Shown: positions 7,782 to 21,178 of the stretch, piece after piece | Layout: every line of letters begins with the position of its first letter | How positions within the stretch are numbered: position 1 is the stretch's first letter | DNA from: Streptomyces sp. NBC_00102 | GTDB lineage: Bacteria > Actinomycetota > Actinomycetes > Streptomycetales > Streptomycetaceae | Direction of reading: 5' to 3' | Assembly (NCBI RefSeq): GCF_026343115.1 | Contig: NZ_JAPEMC010000003.1 | Location: 62,001-126,000 of the forward strand | Length of the DNA stretch: 64,000 nucleotides | The notes under the pieces: generated by a model | Seen by the model: only the letters and a program-made list of their open reading frames with translations | What the model was told of the DNA's origin: nothing | Database searches by the model: none | Made by a program: the position numbers and the translations under genes

Positions 7782-8567
7782 TCAGCGGTTGCGGAGCCTC
7801 TCCAGCAGCGTGCGCCCTCCCCCGGGCCGCGCTGCTCCCGCCTTCCCGGCCCGGGCGTCCTCGGACCCGGCTTTCCTGGCCCCGGCTCGCTCGGACCCGA
7901 CTTTCCCGGCCCCTGACTTTTCGGCTGGTACCGGAGTCTTCTTCGCATCGGCGGCCCGCGCCTTCGCGGTCGCCGCGGCCACCCTCTCCCTGAGGCCGGC
8001 GCGGCCGGTGGACCGCGTCGGCCGTCCGCCGGACGTCTCCCCGGCGGCCGGGGCGGTCGCCGGAGCGGGCTCGGGACGGACCTTCGCGAAGGAGTGGTAG
8101 TGGTGGCTGACGCGGCGCCCCACGAACAGGTAACCGAGTAGCGCACCGGTGGTGTTGAGGATGACGTCGTCGATGTCGAAGGCCCGGCCCTCCACGACGG
8201 CGCCCTGGGCCAGCTCCACGATCACCATGACCACGACGGTCAGCAGGATCATGCGGAGCATCCGCAGCCGGCGCGGCACGAGCACCGGGATCAGCACCCC
8301 GAAGGGGGCGCCGAGCAGGATGTTTCCGCCCGCCTGTTTGCAGGCGGCGAGGAAGGTGTAGTCCTCGGCGTACTGCCGGAGCGAGCGTCCCGGGGTCATG
8401 TTCGAATGGGCGATCCCCGCCGAGGCGGGTGACGGCGTGAGCGTCACCTTCGCCAGGACGACGGAGAAAGCGACGAGGCCCACGAAGGCCACCACCAGAA
8501 TGCCGGCGCGCAGCAGTGCGTGCGCCCAACTTCTCTTCCGCGCAGTGCGGTTCGCGTCAGCGGTCAT
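7782..8567 (-). CDS. VanZ-family membrane protein
   Basis: A 261-residue protein. The first 165 residues form a VanZ-like domain with four or five hydrophobic segments and the family motif region NILLGAPFGVLIPVLVPRRLR followed by EGRAFDIDDVILNTTGALLGYLFVG. The rest is a long Ala/Lys/Pro/Gly-rich, low-complexity cytoplasmic tail. VanZ itself gives modest teicoplanin resistance; most VanZ-like proteins in streptomycetes have no demonstrated role. It starts at ATG 8567, divergent from the TPR gene by 170 bp. Confidence 0.85.
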   Translation of the reverse strand: MTADANRTARKRSWAHALLRAGILVVAFVGLVAFSVVLAKVTLTPSPASAGIAHSNMTPGRSLRQYAEDYTFLAACKQAGGNILLGAPFGVLIPVLVPRRLRMLRMILLTVVVMVIVELAQGAVVEGRAFDIDDVILNTTGALLGYLFVGRRVSHHYHSFAKVRPEPAPATAPAAGETSGGRPTRSTGRAGLRERVAAATAKARAADAKKTPVPAEKSGAGKVGSERAGARKAGSEDARAGKAGAARPGGGRTLLERLRNR

Positions 8568-8737
8568 GGCCCTCGGATGCCCCGGCCACGTCCGGTCACA
8601 CCCCGCTCCCCCTCGCGTGCCTGCGAATCCGTACGGGCGACGGGCGACGGGCCACACACCGGGAGCGCGCGGACCGCGCCCCCGCCCGGGGACGCCCCGG
8701 CGGGGCGGGCGTCGGCGGCTCGGCGGCGCCTGCCACC

Positions 8738-9247
8738 ATGTCGCCCATGAGCTCACCGAAGAGGGAAGAACTGCTGGCCGAGGCCGTGCGGCTGCGTACC
8801 GAGGGCCACCGGGAAGAGGCGCGGGACAAGTTGCTCGTCCTGACCAAGACGTTTCCGGAGGATGCGGAGGTCGCCTATCAGACGGCATGGGCGCACGACG
8901 TTCTCGGCCTGGAGGCCGAGGCGGTGGCGTACTACGAGCGCTGTCTGTCGGGCGGACATCTCGGCGAGGAGGACCGGCGGGGCGCGCTCGTCGGCCTCGG
9001 CAGCACGTACCGGGTGCTCGGCAGGTACGGGCAGGCCGTCGAGACGCTGCGTCAGGGGGTGGCGGAGTTCCCCGACGACGGCGCGCTCCACACCTTCTTG
9101 GCGATGGCGCTGTACAACACCGGCGAACACCACGAGGCGATGGGCCTTCTGCTGCGGCTCGTGGCGTCGACCAGCGAGGACCCGTACGTGCGGCGGTACC
9201 GCGCCGCGATCGAGCACTACGCGACCGGCCTCGACGGCACGCCGTGA
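8738..9247 (+). CDS. Tetratricopeptide-repeat protein
   Basis: A 169-residue soluble protein made almost entirely of TPR helices: an N-terminal EEARDKLLVLTKTFPEDAEVAYQTAWAHDVLGLEAEAVAYYERCL unit, a second ALVGLGSTYRVLGRYGQAVETLRQGVAEFPDDGALHTFLAMALYNTG unit and a third partial one. Such proteins act as protein-protein adaptors. ATG 8738 gives MSPMSSPKREELL; ATG 8747, three codons later, is equally possible because neither has a clear ribosome site. It faces the VanZ-like gene divergently. Confidence 0.82.
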   Translation: MSPMSSPKREELLAEAVRLRTEGHREEARDKLLVLTKTFPEDAEVAYQTAWAHDVLGLEAEAVAYYERCLSGGHLGEEDRRGALVGLGSTYRVLGRYGQAVETLRQGVAEFPDDGALHTFLAMALYNTGEHHEAMGLLLRLVASTSEDPYVRRYRAAIEHYATGLDGTP

Positions 9248-9436
9248 TCCGGCCGACGGCATCCCGCACTCCCCCGTGTGCCGTCTCCCCGGCCCCTCGA
9301 CCCGGCTCCCGCGCGGCCAACCGGTGCTCCCCGAACGGCCGGTTCGCGTACTCCTGAAGGTCATCCGTGCCTCCTATCGTGCTTGTGGTTGACGCGTTCG
9401 CATCAATCTCGACGATGTGGGTGAGGGTGAGGGTCC

Positions 9437-10486
9437 ATGAAGCAGGGATGGAGCCGGTGGGCGACGGCCGCCGCGGCCGGGCTGTTCTGCGTGGCGGTCT
9501 CGGCCGGCAGCGCGCAGTCCGCGACCGGCCAGGGCGCCGGCTCGTACGGCACGACGACGGGCGTCGGGGTGCACAACGCGTACGAGAAGGCGACGTACAC
9601 CTACTTCGCCGACGCGCTCGACTCCGGCGCGGCAATGCTCGAACTCGACGTGTGGACCAACGTGTTCGGCAGCTCCTGGCGGGTGTCCCACAGCAACCCG
9701 CTCGGCAACGACAACAACTGCGAGAACGCGGCGAGCGCCGCCGAGCTGCGCAGCAAGCCGCGCAACCAGAACCTCGCCGGCTGCCTCTCCGACATCCGCG
9801 CCTGGCACGACGCCCATCCGGGGCACCGGCCGATCGTGCTGAAGATGGAGCTCAAGGACGGGTTCCTCGCCACGAGCGGCCGCGGCCCGGCCGAACTGGA
9901 CGCGCTGCTCACGGCGAAACTCGGCGACGCGCTGTACCGTCCGGCCGACCTCGTCGGCTCGCACGCCACGCTCGACGAGGCCGTCACCGCCGGGGGCTGG
10001 CCCACACGCGACGCGCTGGCGGGCCGCTTCCTGGTGGAGCTGATCCCGGGCACGGTCGAGGAGGGCAACCCGCTCGACTCCCTGTGGACGGACCGCGAGT
10101 ACGCGACCCGGCTGCGCGACCTGGCCGCGGCGGGCCGGCTGCGCGAGGCCTCGGCCTTCCCGGCGGTGCACACGGCGCAGGCCGGTGACCCCCGCACCCG
10201 GTACACCGACGCCTCGATCCGGCCGTGGTTCGTGATCTTCGACGGGGACGCCTCCGCGTACGCGGGCGGGTCCGTCGACACCGCCTGGTACGCCCGCAAC
10301 AAGTACCTGGTGCTGATGACGGACGCGCAGAACGTGGCGCCCGCCATCGACGGCACCAGCCCGACGTCGGCCCAGGCCCTGGACCGGCTCGCCCTCCTCG
10401 CGGGGAAGCACGCCAGCATCATCTCGGCGGACTGGCACTCGCTGACCGACGTGCTGTCCACGGTGGTCCCGCGCGCGACCGGCTGA
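9437..10486 (+). CDS. Secreted PI-PLC-like phosphodiesterase
   Basis: A 349-residue protein with a Sec signal peptide (residues 1-29, ending SAQSA). The mature part has the TIM-barrel phosphodiesterase pattern of the Ca2+-dependent bacterial PI-PLC group: His46 in GVGVHNAYEK, acid residues in MLELDVWTN, a second histidine in WRVSHSNPLGNDNNC, and IVLKMELKD. Members hydrolyse phosphoinositides or related glycerophosphodiesters outside the cell. A possible promoter, TTGACG at 9389-9394 with GACGAT 16 bp on, precedes it. It is a single gene with no obvious operon partner. Confidence 0.85.
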   Translation: MKQGWSRWATAAAAGLFCVAVSAGSAQSATGQGAGSYGTTTGVGVHNAYEKATYTYFADALDSGAAMLELDVWTNVFGSSWRVSHSNPLGNDNNCENAASAAELRSKPRNQNLAGCLSDIRAWHDAHPGHRPIVLKMELKDGFLATSGRGPAELDALLTAKLGDALYRPADLVGSHATLDEAVTAGGWPTRDALAGRFLVELIPGTVEEGNPLDSLWTDREYATRLRDLAAAGRLREASAFPAVHTAQAGDPRTRYTDASIRPWFVIFDGDASAYAGGSVDTAWYARNKYLVLMTDAQNVAPAIDGTSPTSAQALDRLALLAGKHASIISADWHSLTDVLSTVVPRATG

Positions 10487-10617
10487 CCCGCGCCCGTCCC
10501 GCGGCGGTAGGCACTCCCGGCGGCTGCGGCTCGCCGAGGGCGAGAACCGTCGCGTTCCGGCACGCCCGGACACGGGGGTGCGCGGGGTCCGGGCACCGAC
10601 GCGCCGAGAATGCCCGG

Positions 10618-11319
10618 GTGTCCTCCCCCGTTCCCCTTCCGCCCCCTCCGTCGCCCTCCCCGGCCGGCTCCCGCGCCGAGGAGGCCCCCACAGGTCGTGC
10701 CGCCTGGGCCCTGCTGCTGCTCTCGGCGGCCTCCGGGGCGGCCGACGCGTTCGTCTTCCTCTGCGCCGGACAGGTCTTCGCGGGCGTGATGACCGGCAAT
10801 CTCGTGCTGCTGGGCGCTTCGGTGACGGGAGTGGGCGACGAGGGCTCCGCGACGAGCGTGTGCGCCGCGCTGGTGTCGTACGTGGCCGGGGCGGGGTGCG
10901 GAGCACTGATGGCGCGGCGGTGGGGGTGGCCGGTGGTGGCCCTGCTGCTGGTCGAGGTGGTCCTGCTGGGTGCGGCCGCGACCGCGTGGGGGCTGGGGCT
11001 GGTCACCTCGGGGGCGGACCGGACCGGGCTGCTCGCCGTCGTGGCGGTGGCCATGGGCGTCCAGGGGACGGTCCGGGTGACTCCGACCAACTACTTCACC
11101 GGCACGCTGACCTCGCTGGCGGGGCGGCTGGCGCTGGGCCGGGCGCTCCGGGACGACATCCGGGTGTTCGGCCGGCTGGCCGCGGTGGTGGCGGGCGCCG
11201 CGCTGGCGGCCGTGGCGGCTCGGTGGTGGCCGCCGGGTGCCGCGTCCGTGGCGGTGCTGGTGGCCCTGGGCGCACTGGCCCTGGAGACGGCCGGGCGACG
11301 CGGGCGGTCCCGCGGCTGA
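10618..11319 (+). CDS. YoaK/DUF1275 membrane protein
   Basis: A 233-residue polytopic membrane protein. The family marker GQVFAGVMTGNLVLLGASV is present near residue 55, followed by pairs of hydrophobic helices and the PTNYFTGTLTSLA motif. DUF1275 proteins are inner-membrane proteins of unknown transport or signalling role. GTG 10618 is chosen because the preceding 130 codons lack gene-like composition and the helices begin about 30 residues after it. A strong terminator follows 45 bp after the stop. Confidence 0.82.
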   Translation: MSSPVPLPPPPSPSPAGSRAEEAPTGRAAWALLLLSAASGAADAFVFLCAGQVFAGVMTGNLVLLGASVTGVGDEGSATSVCAALVSYVAGAGCGALMARRWGWPVVALLLVEVVLLGAAATAWGLGLVTSGADRTGLLAVVAVAMGVQGTVRVTPTNYFTGTLTSLAGRLALGRALRDDIRVFGRLAAVVAGAALAAVAARWWPPGAASVAVLVALGALALETAGRRGRSRG

Positions 11320-11364
11320 GAGCCGGGCGGTCCGGCGGGCGCGGGAGGCCCGCGGGCAGAGAAA

Positions 11365-11399
11365 GGCCCCGGCCGGATCGGGGGAATCCGGCCGGGGCC
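11365..11399 (+). terminator. Hairpin terminator after DUF1275 gene
   Basis: GGCCCCGGCCGGAT (11365-11378) pairs perfectly with ATCCGGCCGGGGCC (11386-11399) around a 7-nt loop, preceded by an A-run. It can also stop the convergent rpmE transcript. Confidence 0.75.
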
Positions 11400-11634
11400 G
11401 CTTGTGGGGTACGAGGGGCGGTCGCCTCTCGGCGGGTTGCTCCACGGGGATTCAGCCGAACGATCTTCCCCGTGGGCGAAAGGTGAGGCCCGGGGACACT
11501 GTCCCCCTCGCACCACGTATAGATGAACGATAAACCACTCGTGGGTGTTCCCGGACTTCCGGGGCCCCGGTGTGATCCGGCGCACCCCGCGCGGACGGCG
11601 GCCCCGGGGCCGGAGCCCCGGAACCTCCCGCAGG

Positions 11635-11892
11635 TCAGCGTCCGGCCGCGGCGTCCCCGTAGCGGCGGCGGAACCGGTCGATCCGGCCGGCTGGGTCCAG
11701 CACCTGCCGGGTGCCGGTGTAGAACGGGTGGCTCGCGGACGAGGTCTCGACGTCGACCACCGGATAGCTCCGGCCGTCCGACCATTCCACGCGCTCGGTC
11801 GCGTCCGCGGTCGAGCGGGTCAGGAATGCGACCCCGGCTGCCCGGTCACGGAAGACGACGGAACGGGTGGCGGGGTGGATGTGCTGCTTCAT
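11635..11892 (-). CDS. rpmE2: 50S ribosomal protein L31 type B (zinc-independent)
   Basis: An 85-residue L31 of the type B form: [20 protein letters not shown] at the start and [31 protein letters not shown] later. It contains no cysteine, so it lacks the zinc ribbon of the housekeeping L31. In Streptomyces such C-minus paralogues replace the zinc forms under zinc starvation and are repressed by Zur. It lies 190 bp downstream of the L33 paralogue on the same strand, with a hairpin between them. The ribosome site is weak (AAGGGA). Confidence 0.92.
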   Translation of the reverse strand: MKQHIHPATRSVVFRDRAAGVAFLTRSTADATERVEWSDGRSYPVVDVETSSASHPFYTGTRQVLDPAGRIDRFRRRYGDAAAGR

Positions 11893-12020
11893 GGAGGTGT
11901 TCCCTTCTCGGGCGGACGGACGGTGCGAGGCTGGATGCCCCTGCGGGACGGATGGGACCGGTGCGGGGCGTACGTGCCCGACGGGCAGTCGGTACGCGTC
12001 GCCCGCGCCCGGCGCGCGGA

Positions 12021-12053
12021 CCCCTGTTCCGGGCCAATCGCCCGGAACGGGGG
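12021..12053 (-). terminator. Hairpin between rpmG and rpmE2
   Basis: CCCCTGTTCCGGGC (12021-12034) pairs with GCCCGGAACGGGGG (12040-12053) over 14 bp with one wobble pair and a CAATC loop. It is 30 bp past the L33 stop and upstream of the L31 start, so it may terminate, attenuate or stabilise rather than fully separate the two genes. Confidence 0.6.
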
Positions 12054-12081
12054 CGCCGGAACCGTCAGCGGGCCGCGCGGA

Positions 12082-12246
12082 TCAGCGGGCTTCGCGGAAG
12101 ACCACGTGGTGGCCGGCCACCGGGTCGAACTTCCTCAGCTCCAGCCGGTCCGGGTCGTTGCGGCGGTTCTTCCGCGTGACGTAGCTCTGCCCGGTCCCGG
12201 CCGTGGACCGGAGGGTGACGACCGGCCTGAGTTCACTGCGCGCCAT
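12082..12246 (-). CDS. rpmG: 50S ribosomal protein L33 (zinc-independent)
   Basis: A 54-residue L33: [20 protein letters not shown], then [33 protein letters not shown]. The four zinc-binding cysteines of C-plus L33 are all absent, marking the zinc-sparing paralogue. The ATG at 12246 follows GGAGGAGG. A Zur-like box lies 43 bp upstream of the start codon, fitting derepression when zinc is scarce. The neighbouring L31 is also cysteine-free, so the pair forms a zinc-economy unit. Confidence 0.93.
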   Translation of the reverse strand: MARSELRPVVTLRSTAGTGQSYVTRKNRRNDPDRLELRKFDPVAGHHVVFREAR

Positions 12247-12288
12247 GAACGCCTCCTCCACTGGGCGACTCCGACCGCTTGAGCGGAA

Positions 12289-12303
12289 TGGATGTCGTTT
12301 TCA
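12289..12303 (-). promoter_or_regulatory. Putative Zur box
   Basis: On the minus strand this reads TGAAAACGACATCCA, which agrees with the streptomycete Zur consensus TGAAAATGATTTTCA at 11 of 15 positions, with the left half almost perfect. Its position just upstream of a cysteine-free L33 gene is where Zur sites occur in characterised Streptomyces. Confidence 0.6.
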
Positions 12304-12488
12304 TCATGGTGCGGTAACACGAGCAACCCGAGCGGCATTCCCACCCCCGGCGCACCCCTTCCAGGAGGGCCGGAATCCACCTCCCGGGGGCGCGTTCCCG
12401 CCCCGATGCCTCCCGGCGGACGATTTCCCCTCAGACCAACACCCCAACAACGAAAGGGCGTTCGAAGTGCACCTCTCCGCGTCCGCCG

Positions 12489-12502
12489 CTGGCATATGCC
12501 AG
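12489..12502. promoter_or_regulatory. 14-bp palindrome upstream of SpoIIE-type gene
   Basis: CTGGCATATGCCAG is a perfect palindrome in the 325-bp gene-free region 12304-12627, about 125 bp before the SpoIIE-type start. It has the size and symmetry of a dimeric repressor site. The cognate regulator is unknown. Nothing else was identified in this intergenic stretch. Confidence 0.4.
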
Positions 12503-12627
12503 ACGCAAGAACGCTACGAGTGTCGCCAAACCCCTTACGAGCCCCACGCCCCTGTGTCACAGTCGTCCTCGGTTCCTCTCCCGTTCCTCCCCGAGAGCCG
12601 GCAGCAGCGTCTGTATCGGAGTCCGAG

Positions 12628-14034
12628 ATGCCGTCCCCCCTCTTCGCGGACCGCCCGGCGGCACAACCGTCCGAGCGGAACGCAGTCGACGCGATGATCG
12701 ACCGTGCACGCCGACTGCGCGGAGACCTGGACTCGGTGTGCCGGGCCGGAGGGGCCGTGGACGAGGACGATCCTCAGGCTCGCTGGCAGCGCGCTCTCTG
12801 CGAACTCGCCGCCCACCATCTGGACGACCTCGGCACCCGCCTCGGGCAGCTCAGAGAGGGTCCTCCCCCGCCGGTCCCGGACACGGCTCCGGCCGAGGAG
12901 GATCAGGGCCCGCTCTCCGGCCGGGCCGGCAGTGCCGAGTGGAACCTGCTCAACGACGGCGTCGAATGGTCCGCCGAGCTGTACGAGATCTTCGGGCGGG
13001 ACACCGCCGCGGGTCCGCTCTCCCTCGACGAGTTGCCCACCGTGCTCATCCCCGAGGACCAGCCCCTGCTCACCTCCATGGTGACCAACTGCCTGGTCGA
13101 CGGTAAGCCGTTGGACGGCGAGTTCCGCATCCGACGTCCGGACGGCAGGATGCGGACCCTCCACGCCATGGGCGAGCCGGTACTGGACCCCGAGGGCCGC
13201 ACGGTCTCCCTGTGGGCGGTCCTGCGCGACGTCAGCGCACTGAACGACAGCCGGCAGCTGGAGGTCCGGACCCGCGACTCGCTGCACCGGCGGGACGACA
13301 TCGCGAGGACCGAACAACGGATCGCCGTCGAACTCCACCAGGCCGTCCTGCCCGCCCCCCAGGACTCGCTGGGGCCCGCGTGCGGCGCGTCGGGCGCCAT
13401 GGACGTCGCGGCCCGGCTCCTGCCGTCGCGGGCGTGCGGCCCGACCGGCGGCGACTGGTACGACGCCATGACGTTGCCGGACGGCCGTACCCTGCTCACC
13501 GTGGGCAGCCTCACCGGACGCGGCATTCCCGCGGCCTCCTCCATGGCCATGGTGCTGGGCGCACTGCGGGGCATGGCCGTGGCGGGCATCGAGCCCCGGG
13601 CACTGCTGACCCACCTGAACCAACTGCTCCAGACATCCGTACAGCCGGCCCTGGGCAGCGCCCTGTGCGGGCTCTTCGACCCCTCGTCCCACCTCCTCAC
13701 CTGGGCGCAGGCGGGACACCCCGCGCCCGTGCTGTTCCGTGCCGGCACCGGGACCCCGCTGCCTCCCGCCGAAGGGGTGCTCCTGGGCGCCGCACCGGGC
13801 GTCGCCTACGGACAGGAGTCCGCGTGGCTGCTTCCCGGCGACGTGCTCCTGTTGCGCACCGACGGCCTTGCCCCGGCGGCCGACGCCGACACCCCGGAGA
13901 AGCTGCTGGGGCTGGCACCACGCTTCTCCCGGTCGCGCACGGCGGCCGAGTGCGTACGGACCGTCGCAGAGGAGTTCGGCGGGGACGAGCGTCCGGCAGA
14001 GGGATGCGTGCTGGTCGCCCGCATCGCCGGCTGA
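12628..14034 (+). CDS. PAS / SpoIIE-type phosphatase-like protein, degenerate
   Basis: A 468-residue soluble protein. A helical N-terminal part (about 15-80) is followed by a PAS-like domain (about 103-205: EWSAELYEIFGRD ... GEFRIRRPDGRMRTLHAMGEPVLDPEG) and a PP2C/SpoIIE domain from about 225. The PP2C motif GGDWYDA (274-280) is intact, but the next metal-binding motif, normally GDVxGHG, reads GSLTGRG (Asp to Ser at 293). The final Asp pair before the last strand is AEG. The enzyme may therefore be weak or inactive and act as a sensor or scaffold for an anti-sigma network. ATG 12628 follows GGAG. Confidence 0.83.
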   Translation: MPSPLFADRPAAQPSERNAVDAMIDRARRLRGDLDSVCRAGGAVDEDDPQARWQRALCELAAHHLDDLGTRLGQLREGPPPPVPDTAPAEEDQGPLSGRAGSAEWNLLNDGVEWSAELYEIFGRDTAAGPLSLDELPTVLIPEDQPLLTSMVTNCLVDGKPLDGEFRIRRPDGRMRTLHAMGEPVLDPEGRTVSLWAVLRDVSALNDSRQLEVRTRDSLHRRDDIARTEQRIAVELHQAVLPAPQDSLGPACGASGAMDVAARLLPSRACGPTGGDWYDAMTLPDGRTLLTVGSLTGRGIPAASSMAMVLGALRGMAVAGIEPRALLTHLNQLLQTSVQPALGSALCGLFDPSSHLLTWAQAGHPAPVLFRAGTGTPLPPAEGVLLGAAPGVAYGQESAWLLPGDVLLLRTDGLAPAADADTPEKLLGLAPRFSRSRTAAECVRTVAEEFGGDERPAEGCVLVARIAG

Positions 14035-14091
14035 CACCTGACACCTGACTCGCGCCCGGCAGGACACTGCTCCGCCGCAGGGGCTCGGGCA

Positions 14092-14109
14092 CGGTCCGCG
14101 CACGGACCG
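14092..14109. terminator. Weak hairpin between convergent genes
   Basis: CGGTCCG (14092-14098) and CGGACCG (14103-14109) form a 7-bp stem with a CGCA loop between the stops of the SpoIIE-type gene and the NsdA-like gene. Confidence 0.4.
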
Positions 14110-14134
14110 CGGGTGTCACGCCGGGTCGTCGCCT

Positions 14135-15625
14135 TCAGGCTTGGGAACCCTTCGTCCGCGTGACCTGCCGGGGCATCACGAGTTCGAGCTCCTCGCGGAG
14201 ATCACGGATCGCCGGGTCGTCGACGTATCGGTCGGTGAGGTCGTACATCTGGCGCAGCCTGTCCCAGGTGCGGTGCGAGGAGGTCTCCCCCATCGCCACC
14301 AGAGCCCGCCGGGCGTAGGTGTCCGCCTGCTCCGGGTCTCCCGCGATGAAGCACGCGGACGCGAGCGAGATGAAGTCGAAGAGTTTGGAGCGCTGGCGGC
14401 CGTCGTTCCGCATCCCCAGAGCCTTCTTGGCGTGCTGCTGCGCGAGGGCGGCGGCCGCGGGATCGTGGTCGGCCAGGGTGCGGAACGCGAGCGCCTGCAT
14501 GCCGTGGAAGTCGGGCTCGTCGAACATCGCCATCCAGCCAGGCCCCTCCTCGACGTTCCGGTCGGAGACGAACAGTTCCTCCGCCTCCCCGAGGGACCGG
14601 CGCATCGCCTGCCCGCGGCCCATCGACGCGTAGGCCCACGCCTCGATGGTGTGGAGCATGGCGCGGGTGCGCGGGAGGGCCCCCTCGCTCGCCCCGGAGT
14701 GGGCGAGCTTCATCAGATCCAGTGCCTCTTCCGGACGCCCGAGGTGGACCATCTGGCGTGCCGCCCGCGACAGGGCCTCTCCGGCACGCGGCCGGTCGCC
14801 GCCCTCGCGCGCCGCGTGGGCGGCGATGACGAAGTACTTCTGGGCGGTGGGTTCGAGGCCTACGTCGTGGGACATCCAGCCGGCGAGTACGGCGAGGTTG
14901 GCTGCGACCCCCCACAACCGCTGCTCCAGATGGGCCGGGTGTCGGTACGTCAGCAGCCCTCCCACTTCGTTGAGTTGGCCCACCACGGCCTTGCGCTGGA
15001 GGCCACCACCGCGTTGGGCGTCCCATTTGCGGAAGATGTCGACCGAGTTCTCCAGCGCGGTGACCTCGTCGGATCCGATGGGGGCGGTGTCGTAGCGGTC
15101 GTACCCCGCCGAATCCGCGGTGAGGGGGGTGTCGGTTCGGGGCGCGTCGGCCGCCGGAGCGGGATCGGCACGCAGCCAGTCGTTCATGGCGCCGGTGAGG
15201 GCAGGGCCGGCGGCGAGCGCGGCGCCCGCGCTCACCAAGCCGCGTCGGTTGAGCATGAGGTCCATTCCCGTGAATTCGGTGAGGACCGCAGCCGTCCGTT
15301 CGGGCGCCCACGAGAGGCCGTCGGGATTCTCTTCCTTCCCGGCGGCCCGCCGTTTCCCCGTGCGCCCGCGTCGGCCGAACCCGAGGTCCTCGATGGTCAC
15401 GACACGGCCGAGCCGCTCGGTGAACAGAGCCGCCAGCACCTCCGGCACGGGATCGCGCGGGGACTCCCCCATGTCGATCCAGCGCCGGACGCGCGAGGTG
15501 TCGGTCGCCAGTTGGGAGTGGCCCATGGCCGCTGCCTTCCGGTTCACCATCCTCGCGAGTTCCCCCTTGGACCATCCGGCCATGCCGAACAGATCGGAAA
15601 GACGGGTGTTGGGTTCTCCGGTCAC
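14135..15625 (-). CDS. NsdA/NsdB-like regulator (HTH plus TPR)
   Basis: A 496-residue protein. The N-terminus ([26 protein letters not shown]) is a helix-turn-helix-like region followed by [41 protein letters not shown], both hallmarks of the NsdA/NsdB family, negative regulators of differentiation and antibiotic production in Streptomyces. A linker near 130-150 contains a hydrophobic patch ([15 protein letters not shown]), and the rest is TPR-like helices. Several paralogues occur per genome, so orthology to nsdA itself is not claimed. GTG 15625 is the start. A phosphotransferase gene lies divergently. Confidence 0.85.
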   Translation of the reverse strand: MTGEPNTRLSDLFGMAGWSKGELARMVNRKAAAMGHSQLATDTSRVRRWIDMGESPRDPVPEVLAALFTERLGRVVTIEDLGFGRRGRTGKRRAAGKEENPDGLSWAPERTAAVLTEFTGMDLMLNRRGLVSAGAALAAGPALTGAMNDWLRADPAPAADAPRTDTPLTADSAGYDRYDTAPIGSDEVTALENSVDIFRKWDAQRGGGLQRKAVVGQLNEVGGLLTYRHPAHLEQRLWGVAANLAVLAGWMSHDVGLEPTAQKYFVIAAHAAREGGDRPRAGEALSRAARQMVHLGRPEEALDLMKLAHSGASEGALPRTRAMLHTIEAWAYASMGRGQAMRRSLGEAEELFVSDRNVEEGPGWMAMFDEPDFHGMQALAFRTLADHDPAAAALAQQHAKKALGMRNDGRQRSKLFDFISLASACFIAGDPEQADTYARRALVAMGETSSHRTWDRLRQMYDLTDRYVDDPAIRDLREELELVMPRQVTRTKGSQA

Positions 15626-15858
15626 GTCAAGCCCCCAGGTTCTCGGCTGAGTTGCACACTAACCCCGAGTCAGATGCGGCGCGCATATTCGCTACCCCTT
15701 CGCCAGGGTGCGCTATCTGCACTGCCACGGGCGTCGCGGTGTCAGGTAGGAGTGCGCCACCCCGCCCGGCAGCCCTCGGTACTCCCCAGGGTGCCGGACG
15801 GCCGCCGGCCGGGGTGGTGCACGCAACTTGTCGGCGCACGAAGGGATCTGTCTCGCCC

Positions 15859-16998
15859 ATGTACACAGCATCGTCCTCCGTGTCCGCCCCGCCCCGGCCG
15901 CTCCGTCCGAGGGGATCAGGCGGCGGACCGTACCTCGCCCCCCTCTCCGGCACCCCGGTACAGGGGCTGGGCCGGACCCGGCGGGCGGCGGGCCCGGGCA
16001 CCCAGCCGCTCAGCGGGAGAATCGACTTGTCGGGTCCCCAGGGCGCGCAGGTACGCATGGCCATCGCCTCCGTCCAGCGCATCTGCCCCGAGTTCAACCC
16101 GGTCCAGGTTCTGCGCCGCAGCGGACGCTCCGTACTCATCGTGGGCATGACCGGACGCACGACGGCGGTGGCGAAGTGTTTACTCGATCACTCGCCGGCC
16201 TGGACCGAACGCTTCCGGCACGAGATAGCGACGTACCGCTCGTTCGTCCGGCACCGCCCTCCGGTCAGGGTGCCCCGGCTGATCGCGGCGGACCCGGAGA
16301 ACTGCACGCTGGTGATCGAGCGGATGCCCGGACGGGTGGCGGCGCTGACGCGCCACCCCGTGGAGCCGCCGCCCCGCACGGACGTGCGTCAGGTGCTCGG
16401 CGCCATCCGCCGGGTCAACGAGTGGCGCCCGCCGGCCGGTCTCTTCGACGCCCCGCTGGACTACGCCTCGCGGATCTCGCGCTACCACGAGCTGGGGCTC
16501 TTCACCGATCGCGACCTGGGCGACCTGCAGAAGCTTCTGCACGGTCTCGCGGTCGCGGGCGGCCGGCAGCCCCTGGGGCAGTTCTGCCACGGGGACGCTC
16601 TGCTCTCCAACATCCTGCTGTCGCCCACCGGTCCGGTGCTGCTGGACTGGGAGCACGCGGGCTGGTACCTCCCGGGGTACGACCTGGCGACGCTCTGGAC
16701 CGTACTGGGCCCGGATGCCGTGGTGGCGCGGCGTGAGATCAGCCAGCTGGCCCAGTCGCGGGGCGCGGACGCGAGAGACGCGTTTCTGGTGAATCTGATG
16801 CTGGTGCTGACACGAGAGATCCGCACCTACGAGACGGCCGTCCAGCGGACCATGCGGGAGCCCGGCCCTGCCGGGGCGACGCACGACCGCCCGGGCACCC
16901 TGTCCACGGGCGAGGAGCAGCGGCTGCTGCTGCGTCGGCTGCACGACGACTGCGCCATGGCCCGCCGGGCCGTACGGGCGGCCGTCGGCACACGCTGA
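15859..16998 (+). CDS. Aminoglycoside phosphotransferase-like protein
   Basis: A 379-residue protein with a kinase-like phosphotransferase fold: a poorly conserved N-terminus (about 1-75, Pro/Arg/Gly-rich), a small lobe with [10 protein letters not shown] (lysine of the nucleotide site) and the catalytic loop [30 protein letters not shown] near 250-280. The catalytic Asp is in HGD and the metal Asp in LLDWEH. Family members phosphorylate aminoglycosides, choline or other small molecules; the substrate is not predictable. ATG 15859 has GAAGGGA about 13 nt upstream; an ATG at 15652 is possible but its extension is not gene-like. Confidence 0.78.
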   Translation: MYTASSSVSAPPRPLRPRGSGGGPYLAPLSGTPVQGLGRTRRAAGPGTQPLSGRIDLSGPQGAQVRMAIASVQRICPEFNPVQVLRRSGRSVLIVGMTGRTTAVAKCLLDHSPAWTERFRHEIATYRSFVRHRPPVRVPRLIAADPENCTLVIERMPGRVAALTRHPVEPPPRTDVRQVLGAIRRVNEWRPPAGLFDAPLDYASRISRYHELGLFTDRDLGDLQKLLHGLAVAGGRQPLGQFCHGDALLSNILLSPTGPVLLDWEHAGWYLPGYDLATLWTVLGPDAVVARREISQLAQSRGADARDAFLVNLMLVLTREIRTYETAVQRTMREPGPAGATHDRPGTLSTGEEQRLLLRRLHDDCAMARRAVRAAVGTR

Positions 16999-17002
16999 CC
17001 GA

Positions 17003-17032
17003 GGGTGGGGCCGGGGGCCACGGGCCCCACCC
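17003..17032 (+). terminator. Hairpin terminator after phosphotransferase gene
   Basis: GGGTGGGGCC (17003-17012) pairs with GGCCCCACCC (17023-17032) immediately downstream of the stop at 16998. The 170 bp beyond it up to 17230 hold GC-rich repeats of GTCTCGCGG and no gene. Confidence 0.65.
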
Positions 17033-17230
17033 CTCAGGGGGAGCGCGCTCGCGGGAGGTGCCGACACACCGGCCCGCGGGCGCGCGGTCATGTCCGGGCG
17101 CACGGACGTTCCGTCCGCCCGGACAGGGGCACTTCGCCGGTCGGCGTCTCGCGGTCGGGCGTCTCGCGGGTCGGCTGTGCGTGCCGGCCGGCCGTGCGCC
17201 CGGCCGACCTGCCCGCGGGCCGCTCGCTCG

Positions 17231-21155
<3,925 letters not shown>

Positions 21156-21178
21156 CGCGGGCGGGGCGGATACGGTGG

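Noticed and set aside
9333..9350. Possible LexA (SOS) box in CGAAC...GTTCG
   Set aside because: The spacer length is wrong for GAAC-N4-GTTC, and no DNA-repair gene follows.
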